NCBI GenBank assembly: GCA_964036045.1
Contig: OZ038384.1
Location: 59,307,355-59,371,354 of the forward strand
DNA length: 64,000 nucleotides
From: Eutreptiella sp. 'Long Island Sound 2002'
Lineage: Eukaryota > Euglenozoa > Euglenophyceae > Eutreptiales > Eutreptiaceae
Reading direction: 5' to 3'
Shown: positions 21,155-33,500 of the stretch, one piece after another
Layout: each line of letters starts with the position of its first letter
Numbering within the stretch: position 1 is the stretch's first letter
Made by a program: the position numbers and the translations under genes
The notes under the pieces: generated by a model
The model's database searches: none
Told to the model about the DNA's origin: nothing
The model's input: the letters and a program-made list of their open reading frames with translations, nothing else

Positions 21155-22560
21155 GGGGGGGCGACTATCACCGGTCCTGATGCCACCCACCCCCCAACTA
21201 TCTTTCAAAACTTGGGGGGGGGGGGGGGGGGGGGGGGGCAGTTGGGGGGGGGGGTCCAGCCGGGGGTCGGGGGGGGGTGTTCCTGGCCGGCGGTCAGGGG
21301 GGCGTCCAGCCAGGGGTGAGGGGGGGGGGGGGGTAAGGTTAGGGTTAAGGTCACCGAGCTGGTGGAACCAGTCTTGGTTTTATAACCCTTTTTAGTGTCT
21401 AGGGTGGACCTACCAGGTTTAGCAGCAGCAGCAGCAGCAGCAAGCAAGCAAGCAGCAAGCGGCAAGCATCAGCACGCGCGAAATGGGCAAAAATCAGAAT
21501 TCCGTCGTGGTGCTTTGGATTTGGTTGAAATTTTGGTGCATGATACCTATGGGTGTGAAGTACAATCACACAAAGTCTGGGCGAGAAACTCAGCGGCGGC
21601 GGCCAGGAACGGGAGTTGCAAGTGGCGGACCTCAGTTTCAAAAACTGCAGTTTAGGGCCAAAAACAGCCATTTTTGGGCCAAAAAAGCCCTGGAACACAT
21701 TCAAAACGGCCAAACGAAGGGAAACGGTGGTTACACTCCACGTGCCGCTTGACTTCCCCGTGTCAACGAGCTCTTTGCGGCCCTCTAACTCCATGATATG
21801 TCCCGGAAACGGCCCAAAAAGGCCCCCAGAAGCTCCAAATGCCGACAGCCACAAACCAAGAATAGGCCATATCTTTGGCTACATGGCTCAAAATGCGCCT
21901 AGTCCACCCGCAACCCCCCACTTTATGTGGTTTCCACCCCTCAGACTTGCCCAAACGGACACCTAGACCCCCATACCTAGGCCCACTAGGCTGCGGCAAG
22001 CTGCAAGCTCAAGTCCAAACAGGTGGGTGCCCAAATGGGTCAACGGGGTCCAGTAGGGGCAAAAAGATGACTTTTCTCAAAAATGATCCTAGACCATGTG
22101 CAATGCTAAAACAAGTGTTTTTGGACCGTTTTGAGCTTGTGGTGGCCCATTTTGGTCCTCCGATAATCCCAAAATGCCTTGAAAATGGGCTGTTTTGGGA
22201 CCAAAAAATGGGTCAAAAATGGGTCAAAAACGCATTTTTCCAAACCTCATCCTAGACCATTTGGGGTGCGAAAACAGGTGAAATGAGCCCATTTTGAGCC
22301 CATTTTGGGGCATTTTGGCCCTTCGAAAGTCCAAAAAGCCTTGAAAGTGGGCCCCGTGGTGATGGGGTTCACGTGCAAGCTGATTTCACTTTGTCAAGAG
22401 CCATCAATGTGTGAATCACTCCTGATGTCCCTCACCAGTCATAGCTGATGTTCCCTCCCCCACCAGCTCGGTCCCAATATTCAGTCTTGATTAGGGTTAG
22501 GGTTAGCCCTAGGGTTAGGGGTAGGGTTAGGGCCAGGGTTGTTGTTAGGGCCTGCAAGAA
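21155..22560 (+). mobile_element. G-rich/TTAGGG-type element, interrupted copy
   Basis: The left part (21,155-21,353) carries cccggggggg, an actatctttcaaaacttgggg phrase, long G runs, the words gtccagccgggggtcgg and gtccagccaggggtgag, then ggttagggttaagg. The right part (22,490-22,560) carries repeated ttaggg and ends in gttagggcctgcaa. The uninterrupted relative at 30,014-30,595 has these two parts joined, so 21,354-22,490 is an insertion in this copy or a deletion in the other. Confidence 0.6.
21353..22472 (+). mobile_element. 1.1-kb dispersed element, copy 1
   Basis: Bounded by a perfect 13-bp inverted repeat, accgagctggtgg at 21,353-21,365 and its complement at 22,460-22,472. Most of it aligns with 57,235-56,220 read on the minus strand, starting from agctggtggaac.agtcttggttttataaccc. 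A (GCA)n-like stretch lies at 21,421-21,465, and the 3' half has internal repeats built on ccttgaaaatggg and gggtcaaaaa. Frames through it (for example 21,483-21,752) have a similar counterpart in the other copy, but I recognise no transposase. Confidence 0.6.
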
Positions 22561-24300
22561 GAAAATTGCTCCAGGGGTTGGGGGTGGCACAGAGGCCCGT
22601 TTCCCGATGCCCACCCCTCCTTGTTCGCCATGCGGGCAGAGGGGGTTCGGCGCGGGGGGTGCCCTACTTGGTGTCTTCGCGGGGAGGGGGGGGCGTCGCT
22701 TTGATAATTTTGACTACAAAAATGTGGAGGAAAACTGTTTCGGCCAAAACTTGTGTTCCGGCGAGCCCTTGTCCGGTAGTCCGTACTGCCCATCCCGTAG
22801 CTAGCTCCCGTTCGCCATACCCTTGGACCCCCCAACAACCCCCCCCCCCCCCCCTCCCCGCCCCCCACCCTCCCAGTGGTCTGCTACAAATCCCCTTACC
22901 CCACAAATGGTGCACCTGCTCAACACACTTACACCAACGACCAAGCGGAGCATTATGAATACGAGGTTTATGCGCTAAAGATTTGCCATTGTGCGCCGGG
23001 GTTATCTTCAGCTATACGTAAAAAAGTGACGTGTCGGCCGCAGTCATTTCACTGAACCCAGCATGTATCAGGCTTTGCGTATTGTGTCCACCCTTGATCA
23101 CCTATGTGGGCGGACCCGCCAACCGTTGAGAGGAAAACCGGCCATGCAACACGCGGTCGTGCAATCGGAGTTCACAACAATGCACCACACTGTTGGTGCC
23201 CTTTTGAACCACCACTATACCTCCCTTTTGCCCATGGGGCCATCTGGTCCTGCCTCTGCAGAGCCCCCCCCCCCCACCCTTCCCACACAAAGCCCCCTTT
23301 CAGCCCTCTTTCAAGTGCATGCATACACCGGCTCCCGCACTTACATGTGTCCCAACACTGACACAGATGCAAAGAGCGGAGTTGCGCCCACCAAGTGGCC
23401 CCTCCAAGCCCCCCGCACCAGTGTCCTCCCCTTAACCTAATTGGTACCACCGACCAACACCGCCCCCCCTTCCTCGTTGGCCCGCTATCAGCCTCCCAAG
23501 CCTCCTACCAAGCATCGGCGCACCTATGTATGGTATTAGTGGTTTAGCCATGTGACAAGGCTGCAAGAGCAATGGGGTGCTGAGCAGCCATTCCATAGGT
23601 GGTACCATTGCAAATTCCGAGGACAAGGAACACGCAAGAGCAAATCTAGATACGGATAATGACGAACTACACCTTGCTGATGTTGCTGCCGACATGGATG
23701 AGAAGATACCACCTATTGATGAAGAAGAAGAGCCCGCAAGCCCTAAACCCTGCGTGCTTCTTACCAACGCCTCTACATATGTCTATCTTAACCACCGATA
23801 GCACCACCTCTGCTTGGCCCTGCTACTCAACCTACAGCTGCAAACAAAAAACGATATCATGGACCGAGCCGTTGTGCCGAATTTGCGCATTGAGGACCTA
23901 ACAAAAGCATAGGAAAGAAGCGTAAGGATGTTAGGTAAACGCTGAGTGTCTGTGGGCATGGTGTACCGCCATGTTGAAGTGTGTGTTCCTTTGCTATAAT
24001 CCCGACTTCTTGTGCCATCGGGTACGCACCCTGATCTCTCGGAGAGCTCTAGTGACGCAAGGACTAGGCCCTATTGAAGACTATCTTGATGTCCCCACAT
24101 ACACGCAAAGACGTGGCTACGTTTACGTAGTAGGCAATTAACAACACCATGTGTGATGATGGCGAGAAAGAAAAGAAGAAGCGCAAAGTTGCCACGTTGT
24201 TTCCACCATGGATCATCCTAGTCATGCCAACCATCCAAGCTGCAAGGGGTACACCTCAGTGTGTTAATAATGATCTATTTTTGGATGATGCATGTGTTGT
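22561..24300. other. No supported gene; C tracts
   Basis: A long C tract lies at about 22,838-22,856. A plus-strand frame at about 23,577-23,801 has an acidic segment (MDEKIPPIDEEEEP) and another at 23,063-23,440 is Pro-rich. Neither has a recognised motif or second copy. Confidence 0.4.
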
Positions 24301-24666
24301 ATCTCCGCATGTGTTGTATCTCCGCATGAGCTCGAGGTCACAAGAGTGCGTGCACCACTTGGTGGTGCCTTGCCGGAGAAATTTACTCGCGGGGATGACG
24401 TCCCTGTTGGCATCTAGGTGCGTAGGTTTTGGAGTGTGCTTCCACCACAGCTTGCATCTCCACCCGCACTGTGTGAGCTATACGACCTTGCAACGCTCGA
24501 AGTTCCACTTGCACCTCAACGAGAAGCTACTACTGCGCCGAGCAGGAATCCCCAGCCAACACTAGGGATTGGTTCTTGGTTGGTAAGTCGCTCAACACCA
24601 ACTTCTTCACTCGATCGTTTTGTGCTTTTGCAATGTGCTGTTATATTAATGTTGATATGTTCATAG
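24301..24666 (+). pseudogene. Coding-like frame with one TAG
   Basis: One frame runs from about 24,301 to a TGA-free end at 24,666, with TAG at 24,415-24,417. The peptide is Pro/Leu/Ala-rich. It lies upstream of the 47-bp array. It could be unrelated to the Penelope-like element further right. Function unknown. Confidence 0.2.
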
Positions 24667-25132
24667 CGCAATGCTATGAAGGTGGTTTTATATTCCATTG
24701 AACCGTCAACAACGATTCCTTTTCCCGGACATATGCATACCCATGCCTGCAATGGCGTGACGATGCCGTCTCTTGCATTCGTCGAGCGACATCCATACAA
24801 CGGCTTGCATAGAGATAGCGGTCTACTAATATGAAACTACTCAAAATTTTCTTCTTTTCATAATTTGACGTAATCTGAAGTCTATGTGCCAACACCTCTA
24901 TTTAGACAATGTGTACCTTTTTTTCGTGCACCTACTGGCACTTGCATAGCAACGCCTCCAGTGACACGACACATTGCCACTTCTTCACATTGCCGTTGTG
25001 TTCAATGCTGCCACGTGTCACTAATAGCTTTTGGGTGGCAATCGCAGCTGCTTTTGTGATTGTAGGGACATACCACCATGGGTGGCTTTTGGCTATGCCA
25101 TTTGTGCCCCAAAGATTCATCACCGGAAAGGA
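24667..25132. other. No supported feature
   Basis: Short competing frames only, with no motif. This is the left flank of the first 47-bp array. Confidence 0.4.
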
Positions 25133-26661
25133 GCCCCATGAGTAGTGCATGGAGTTTGCACACATTGAAAGCCAAAAGAGAACTACTTGGAATGTGCCGA
25201 AATTCTGTCAACTCAAACCCCAATGAGTAGTGCCTGGAATGTGCACACGATCCATCAACTCAAAGCCCAATTAGTGGTAAACAAAATGTGTAGCCCATCT
25301 GTCACTTGAAAGCCAAATGATTAGTGCCTGAAGCCGTCAGTTCAAAGCCCAATGAGTATTGCGTGGAGTGTGCAAACTATGAATCAACTGAAAGGCAAGA
25401 GGGGGGTGCAGGCTATCCGTCCACTCCAAGCCCAGTGAGTAGTGCTGAGTGTGTGGAGAGTATCAGTCAATTGAAAGCCCATTGAGCGAGGCCAAGAATG
25501 TACCCACTATCCATCACCTTAAAGCCCAATGAGTAGAGCCTGGAGTGTGAAGACTATGACACAACTCCAAGCTCAATGAGTGATCATTGCAGGTGCACAC
25601 TGTCGATGAACTCAAAGCCGGATGAGAAGTTCAGACACTGTGCAGACTATCCGTCAACGGAAGGCCCAATGTGTAGTGCTTGGAATGTGCAACCTATCCC
25701 TAACATGAAAGCGTAATGAGTAGCGCACGGAATGTGTGGGCTATTCATCGACTCAAACCCCAATGAGTGGTGGTCGGAATGTGCACAATATCCTTCAACC
25801 CAAGGAGCAATGCACAGTGCCACGGATGTGCAGAATATCAGCTAGGTGAAAGCCCAATAAGTAGTGGTGCTACAATGTAGACTATTGGTCAAATTGAAGA
25901 GCACACCGAGTAGTGCTTGCGGTGTGCACACAATGTGTCAACTCGAAGCCCCTTGACTAGTGCTCAGAATATGCAGACTATCCGTCAGCTCAAACACCAA
26001 TGGGTAAGGCCTAGAGTGTAAACACTATCTTTCACCTCAAGGCCCAACGAGTCAATCAAACCCCAATAATTAGTGCAAGCATGAAAAAAACGATCTTTCA
26101 ACTCGAAGCCCAATGACTGTGCAAGCTATCCGCCAACTAGAAGACCAAGGAGAAGGTGCCCGGAGTGTGCACACTATCGGTCAAGTTCAATGCCAATGAG
26201 TGTGCAACTTAGTTGTCAACCAGAAGAGCAAGAGTAGTGCCACAAATGAGTAGAGTATCCGTCTCCTCAAAGCGCAATAAGTAGTGCTCTGAGTGTGCAC
26301 ACTATTCATCATTTCAAAGCCGGCTGAGTAGTGCTCGGATTGCGCAAACTATGCGTCAAATGAATGCACAATCAGTAATGCGTCCAAAGCGCACACTATC
26401 CGTCGCCTCAAAGCTCAATGAGCGTGCCTGCAATCCAATTAATGCCCAATTCTTGTGCATGGAAGATGTAAGCTATCCGTCACCTCAAACCCCAAAGAGC
26501 ACTGCCAGGAGTGTGTCGACTAACCGACAGCTCAAAGCCCAATGGGTAGTGCATGGACTGTGTAGGCTATCCGTTGACCCAAAGCCCAACGACGAGTGAC
26601 TCCAATGTGAAGACTATCAATGAACTTGAAGCCCAATGAGTAGTGCCAAGAATGCGTACGC
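25133..26661 (+). repeat. 47-bp satellite, array I (about 32 units)
   Basis: Unit, in pieces: caatgagtagtgcYYRgaa, tgtgcacactatccgtcaac, tcaaagcc. Units are strongly diverged, and many differ in length by a few bases. The array stops abruptly at about 26,661, where sequence of the Penelope-like relic begins, and resumes at 29,102. Some multi-unit stretches (for example near 25,900-26,220) match stretches in the right-hand arrays, indicating higher-order repeats. Confidence 0.95.
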
Positions 26662-28575
26662 TATCCTTTGCACGCTACACATTTTGCCCTTGAAGACATG
26701 GTCAATGATGAGGTCCCGGTGCTTAGAGGCAATAACATCAGTGACATTGCGAGCCATTTGTCACTCCTCATGAAATGGGGTAACAAGTTTGTTGCCTTTC
26801 CCAATCCACGCCATTTCCTTTCCAACATGTCACGAAAAATGACTCATGAATTTCTCGAACTTAGAAGGGTATTGGTTTGGCAGCTTTATCAACAAAAAAA
26901 TCCTTCGTCCAAACAATCCCACTACCCTCCCTTTGAATCATTTCCATAGAAACGCATGTGAGTGCGCAAAGGAATATCCCCACCCCCATGCGTTGAACAA
27001 GCTATACCGCATGAGGTGAGCCAGATAGATGGTGCATTTGCTACGGTGGCTAACCAACGTCGGTTGTACTTGGAACACTTGGTGAATGGTGGCAACCCAA
27101 ATCGCGGAGTGTCGTTGTGTAAAGACAAAATGAGTGAATTCTTATCATCACACATTGTGGTACTGTCCGATAAAGATGGAGATTCAAACATTGTCTCTAA
27201 AAGTGCATATGTGCATGTCACATGTCGAGCACACTCAATGAAAAACCAACGGATCGTATGCTTGGGGACACCACCTCAATTGCTGTGTGGGAAGAAAAAG
27301 CAAAACTTTGGAAACACCGTTTGGTTTTGATCGCGATGCCATGTTTGCTTGAGTCGCTTATGGAGTTTTTGCAACAATTTTTCAACAACCAGCCCTCACC
27401 GAAATTGGCGGTGTTTTATTTGGTAGCGAAGACCCACAAGCAAGTTTTGGCCTCTCTTCGGGTGGTCAATTCCCGTCTTGCCCGGTGGTGGGTACACACT
27501 GCCAGGCGACAACCCCATGCTCTATTTTCCTTGCCACATGTGGAACCACATTATTCAAAGCGGATAGAGCACTACACCCGATGAGTGCACCGTTATTGGA
27601 TACCACCAACCTACTTGGGTGGTCGAGACACTTTGATTAGGACCCACGGTTCCTCGCTGACGGAAACGAATGGGTGGCTTCATCTTATGCTTTTGATGCT
27701 TTGTGCACGCATTCCAAATTGTCAAACATCGCTAGGGCTAGTGATTGGTGGCAACGTTACGTGGTCCAACATTTGAATGATATGTCCAGTGTGTTACCTA
27801 GCTACGAAATGTCTATGATCTGCTGTTTCTTTGGGGACCTAGATCAGAACTTCTTTCTTCCCAACTAGAGCATTTCCCGTACACGAACAATGAACCCGAT
27901 GAATCAATGTTCCTGGGGAAATTCCTGATGAATGAGGTTTTCCACCATTGCAATTTTTTGAATGAAGGCATAGGGGTATCTTTGCGACGGGTTGGATTCG
28001 CCATGGGCACCAACTGTGCCCCTGCATGGGTACAGTTGGTGCTCAAAATCTTTGAGCTTCAAAACCCCCTGCCACCACATCTCCTTTTGTTCCGTTACAT
28101 CGATGCTGGGTTGCCGCTACACCTAATGTTTGTGACATTTTCAAGTATTCAGGAGCAGCTCACACGTGTTTACCCGCCGCATCGACCGTTCTCCTTTTGT
28201 GTTAATGCTGCACGTGGTAACCTACTAATTCTCCATGTCGTGATTGTGTGAGCGACCACACTACGCACCGATGTGGCTTGGAAGGCCTCCAAGTTAGTGA
28301 GAGTTATGCCTACTTGCCTTGGAGATCAAACCTTCCTAGACACATTAAATGCAACTGGATCACGGGGGAATGCATTAGATATGTCCGGATTTGCTCTGAG
28401 CAATAATTCTTCAGGGTGTGCCAGATGAGACTAGTTGCCGTTCTATCGTCATTGGACTACCCTGATTCAGCGATCCATTCCAATCCCTTATCATGGGAAG
28501 ACCAAGATAAGGTACTAATTCCTCGTCGCCAGCGGGTGCCTGATCAGAATGTGCCTGACGTCTCGATGTCGCTGT
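26662..28575 (+). pseudogene. Penelope-like reverse transcriptase, decayed
   Basis: Fragments in successive frames follow the order of a Penelope-like RT. An N-terminal part has KFVAFPNP and a following R.L.W block (26,668-26,945). A VVLSDKDG block (about 27,160) is followed by an FYLVAKTHK block (about 27,415-27,441). Motif A-like FDALCTH lies at about 27,687, and the palm block GFAMGTNCAP at 27,994-28,023. The active-site motif reads YIDA at 28,096-28,107 instead of YIDD. A thumb-like stretch with LPRHIKCNWITGECIRYVRI follows at about 28,333-28,392, then a TAA at 28,404. At least four frame changes and the lost second Asp show it is dead. No GIY-YIG endonuclease was recognised downstream. 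It interrupts the 47-bp satellite. Confidence 0.75.
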
Positions 28576-29101
28576 GACAGTAGGTGCAATATATTGATGG
28601 TTTGGAACATGGGGGTGGTGAGTGGGTGGGAATCCCCCGTGTACATGTCCTCAGGGCGTGGCATCATTCAGCAGTGCCGGTGTCCTAGCCAGGTGTTCTT
28701 CACTGTCTAGCACTGCACGTAGATTGCCCTTCCTACAGCACGGTGCTAAAGTTTATGCTACCCTGATACCATTCACATTAGCCAAACGGTTTTTCCGGGC
28801 AGTGGCACACACCGCATTGTAGAACTGAAGAGCCATGTACTAGCGTTGCGTTTTTGGCATGACACACATTGTATTGCTATTTTTCTGAATTATGGTATTT
28901 TCGCTTTGCATATTTCTATGTTTCAACCATGTTTGTTTGCTAAGGAGGCCCGTAGCGGGACAACCCGTTCAAACTAAATCATACACTGAGAGAGACCTTG
29001 GCTGTGCCCGTTCCTTGTTGTGGTTTGGAGGTCAATTTTGGCGTCAAGCACAGGTGACGAGAGTGCAAAAGAATTTGTTTGGGTTTTTATTCCTATCATC
29101 C
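28576..29101. other. 3' part of the insertion, unrecognised
   Basis: Not satellite, and no clear coding frame. It probably belongs to the Penelope-like insertion, because the 47-bp satellite resumes at 29,102 (atgggtaagcttgaagtgtg). Confidence 0.45.
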
Positions 29102-30013
29102 ATGGGTAAGCTTGAAGTGTGCACAGTATCTGTCAACTCCAAGCCCACTGAATCAGTCAAAGCGCAATGAGTAGTGCAAGGATTAAGCAAACTTTCTTTC
29201 AACTCGAAGCCCAATGAGTGGCCACGCTATCGGCCAACTAGAGGCCCAAAGAGAAGGTGACCGGAGTGTGCAGAGGATTGGTCAAAGTACATGCCTAGAA
29301 GTGTGCGATGTAGCTGTCAACTGGAAACACAGTGAGTAGTGCCAAAAATGTGCAATGTATCCGTCACCTCAAAGCCCAATGAGTAGTGCCTAGAGTGTGC
29401 AAACTATAATTCCATTGAAGGCCCGATGAGTCTTGCTTTGAATGTGCAAATTGTCCGTCAATTATCTCTCAACTGAATGCATAATGAGTAATGCCCAAAA
29501 AATGCAGACTACTCGTCACCTCAAAGCCCTTTCAGTAGTGCCCAGAGTGTGAAAAACTAGGCGTCAACTTAACGCCAAATTTATTGTGCCTGGAGCATGC
29601 ACACCATTCGCCACCGCAACGCGGTGAGAGCAGAGCCTGGTGCGTGCACACTATCCCTTAACTTAAAGCCGAATGAAAAATGCCTAGAGTGTGTAGACAG
29701 ACCGTCAAGTCAAGGCCCAATGGGTAGTGCTTGGAGTGTCTAAATAATCCGCCAACGTCAAAAAGCCCTGTCACAAGTGCTTAGAATGTGCACAGTATCC
29801 GTCAATTCAATGCCCAATGAGTAGTGCATGAGCTGTGCAGGCTACCTCTCAACCCAAAGCCGGATGAATAGTGACTCAAATGTGAGGACTATTAATCAAC
29901 TCAAAGCCCAATTAGTAGTGCCCAGAATGTGCATGCGATCCATCAACTCTTGGCCCAAAGAGCGGTATACAAAATGTGTAGCCTATCCGTCACCTAAAAG
30001 CCCAATGTGTAGT
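29102..30013 (+). repeat. 47-bp satellite, array II (about 19 units)
   Basis: Aligns at length with 31,724-32,632 (offset about 2,620), including rare unit variants such as caaggattaag.aaact and ccaactagaggYcca. This shows duplication of a multi-unit block, not only unit-by-unit expansion. It ends at the insertion of the 582-bp element. Confidence 0.95.
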
Positions 30014-30595
30014 CCCCGGGGGGGGGGGGGGACTACAACCGTTCCAAATGTGACAGCCCGCCAGCTATCTGTGAAAACTTGGGAGGGGGGGCGGTTGGGG
30101 GGGGGGGGGGTCCAGCCGGGGGTCGGGGTGGGCGGGGTCAAGCCGGGGGTCGGGGGGAGGGGGTCGTGCTGGGGGTTGGTGGGGGGGTCGTGCAGGGGGT
30201 CGGGGGGGGGTCTTGCCGGGGGTCAGGGGGGCGTCCAGCCAGGGGTGAGGGGGGGTTCGTTAGGGTTGGGGTTAAGGCCAGGGTTAGGGTTGGCCCTAGG
30301 GTTAGGGTAGGGCTAGGGTTGCTGTTAGGGCCTGCAACCCTCCTATACCCTCCTTCAATTCAAAAATTTTTTTTGTTGTTTTGACAGAAATATGAATCCT
30401 CTACAAAATTTTGAGTATTTTGAGTATAAACACATAGTACATAAAAAAAAATTGGCGCCTTCGGTGCCGGGCAGCTTTCTCTAGGGACACTTGTTGGTGG
30501 CCGACCCGGCACCACTATCTGTCACAACAGGGAGGGGGGGGGGGGGCTGGGGGGTGTCGCACACAAGGACTGAGGCCGGCCGCCCCCCCGCGTGC
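30014..30595 (+). mobile_element. 582-bp G-rich/TTAGGG element with target-site duplication
   Basis: Flanked by GTAGT on both sides (30,009-30,013 and 30,596-30,600). The uninterrupted site caatgtgtagtgcctggagtg exists at about 32,624-32,644 in the neighbouring higher-order copy, so both ends are fixed by comparison. The element has a G-rich left half with gtccagcc..ggggtcgg words, degenerate TTAGGG runs at about 30,255-30,335, an A/T-rich middle, a ggtgccggg/cccggcacc inverted repeat (30,460 and 30,505), and an actatctgt...gggagggggg phrase near both ends. No protein is encoded. It looks like a non-autonomous element. Confidence 0.75.
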
Positions 30596-33500
30596 GTAGT
30601 GCCTGGAGTGTGCACACTATGCGCGGGTTCAAAGCTCAAAGAGTAGAGCTTGCAATATGCGAGTTTTGTGTCACGTCAAAGCCCAATGGGTATTGTGCAG
30701 AGTGTACATACTATGACTCAACCGAAAGCCAAGAGAGGAGTGCACGGAAGGTGCATGCTATCTGTGCTCTCCAAGCGCAACAAGCAGTGCCTAGAGTTGG
30801 CACGGTATCCTACAAGTCACCGCACAACGAGTAGTGCCAAGAATGTGCAACGTATCCGTCACCTTCAAGCCCAACGAGTAGAGCCTGCAGTGTGAAGGTT
30901 ATGAGTCAAATCCAAGGTAAATGAGTAATCGATGGAGGTGTACCCTATCCATGAACTCCAACCAGACTGAGTAGTTCACACAGTGTGCGGACTATCTGTC
31001 AACGGTAAGCACAATGTGTTGTGGCTGGAATGTCCAAACTATCCATAAACTAAAAGCCTAAAGGGTAGCGCACGTAATGTGCGGAGTATTCATCAACTCA
31101 AACCCCAATGAGTAGTGCTCGGAATGTGCACAATATCTGTCAACCCCGAGCCCAATGAGTGGAGCTTGGGATGTGTAGACTATCCATCAACTTTGCCAGG
31201 GGATGTGCGGAATATTTGTCAGCTGAACGCGAATTCAGTAGTGGTGCTAAAATGAAGAGTATTGGTCAAACTTAAGAGCACACTAAGTGGTTCTTGCAGT
31301 GTGCACACAATGAGTGCACTCAACATCCCACGAGTAGTGCTCAGAATGTGCGGACTACCCGTCAACCCAAACACCAATGGGTAAGGCCTAGAGTGTAAAC
31401 ACTATCTCTCACCCCAAGCCCAATGAGTCATTCATAGCCCAATGAGTTCTTCTCAGAATGTGCACAATATCCGCCAACAGCGAGCCCAATTAGTAGAGCT
31501 TGGGATGTGGAGACTATCAGTTAACTCAGGGAACAATGAGTCGTGCCACGGATGTGCAAAATATGACCAATTTGCAGCCCGAATAAGTAGTGGTTCTACT
31601 CGGGATGCCATTGCTCAAATGGAAGAGCACACCAAGTAGTGCTTGCGGCGTGCACGGAATACGTCAACTCACAGCCCCATGAGTGGTCGTCCGAACATCC
31701 AGACTATCCATCAACACAAACACTCATGGGTAAAGCCTAGAGTGTGCACACCATCCGTCAACTCCACGCCCGATGAGTCAGTCAAAGCCCAATGAGTAGT
31801 GCAAGGATTAAGGAAACTCTCTTTCAACTCGAAGCCCAATGGGTGGGCAAGCAATCCGCCAACTAGAGGTCCAGAGAGGAGGTGCCCGGAGTGTGCAGAC
31901 TGTTGGTCAACTTAAATGCCTATGAGTGTGCAAAGTAGCTGACAACTGGAAACACAGTGAGTAGTGCCAAAACTGTGCAATGTATCCGTCACCTCAAAGC
32001 CCAATGAGTAGTGCCTAGAGTGTGCAAACTATACTTCAATTGAAGGCCCGATGAGTCTTGCTTTGAATGTGCAAATTGTCAGTCAACCATCTCTCAACTG
32101 AATGCATAATGAGTAATGCCCAGAAAATGCAGAATACCAGTCACCTCAAAGCCCAATTAGTAGTGCCTAGAGTGTGCAAACTATCCGTCAACTTGACGCC
32201 CAATTCATTGTGCCTAGAATATGCACACTATTGGTCACCGCAATGTGAGAAGAGTAGTGCTAGGATTGTGCACACTATCCCTCAACTTAAAGCCCAATGT
32301 GAAGTGCCTAGAGTGTGTAGACTAGCCGTCAAGTGAAAGCCCAATGGGTAGTGCTTGGAGCGTCTGGATAATCCGTCAGTGTCAAGCCCTGTCACAAGTG
32401 CCTAGAATGTGCACAGCATCCCTCAATTCAATGCCCAACAAGTACTGCATGAGCTGTGCAGGCTACCCGTCAACCCAAAGCCGGGCGAATGGTGACTCAA
32501 CTGTGAGCACTATTAATCAACGCAAAGGCCAATGAGCAGAACCTTGAATGTGCATGCAATCCATCAACTCTTAGCCCAATGAGTGGTATACAAAATGTGC
32601 AGCCTATCCATCACCTCAAAGCCCAATGTGTAGTGCCTGGAGTGTGCACGCTATCCGTCGGTTCAAAGCTCAAAGAGTAGTGCTTGGAATATGCGAGTTG
32701 TGTGTCACATCAAAGCCCAATGGGTATTGTGCGGAGTGTGCAGACTATCAACTGAAAGCCAATAGAGGAGTGCACGGAATGTGCAGACTATCCGTCCACT
32801 CCAAGCCCAACAAAAACTGCCTAGAGTTTGCACAAGATCCTACAATTCACGGCACAACGAGTCGTGCCAAGAATGTGCAACATATCCGTCACCTTAAAGC
32901 CCATCGAGTAGAGCCTGCAAGTTGATGATTATCAGGCAAATCTAAGGTCAATGAGTAATCAATGGTGGTGTACCCTATCCATCAACCCCAACCCGAATGA
33001 GCCGTTCACAAAGTGTGCAGATTGTCTTTCAATGGAAAGCCAAACGCGCTGTGGCTCAAATGTGCTAACTATCCATAAAGAAAGCCTATTGATTAGTGCA
33101 TGGAATGTGAACAACATACGTCAACTCAAAGCCCAACGGCTAGTGCTTGGGATGTGTTTCAACACATGCCCCAATGCGTAGTGCTTGGACCGTGCAAAGT
33201 ATCCATAAACTAAAAGCCTAATGAGTACCGCACACAATGTGCGGAGTATTCATCAACTCAAACCCCAAGGAGTAGTGCTCCGAATGTGCACAATATCCGT
33301 CAACCCCGAGCCCCATGAGTAGACATTTGGGATGTGTAGACTATCCATCAACTCTGCCAGGGGATGTGCGGAATATTTGTTAGCTGAACGCGAATTCAGT
33401 AGTGCTGCCCCAATGGAGAGTATTGGTCAAACTGAAGAGCACACTAAGTGGTTCTTGCAGTGTGCACACAATGAGTCCACTCAACATCCTACAAGGAGTG

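Noticed and set aside
21063-21395. Gly-rich frame
   Set aside because: Translation of G tracts in the G-rich element.
22490-22560. True telomere
   Set aside because: TTAGGG runs are short, degenerate and internal, and a similar stretch lies in the dispersed element at 30 kb.
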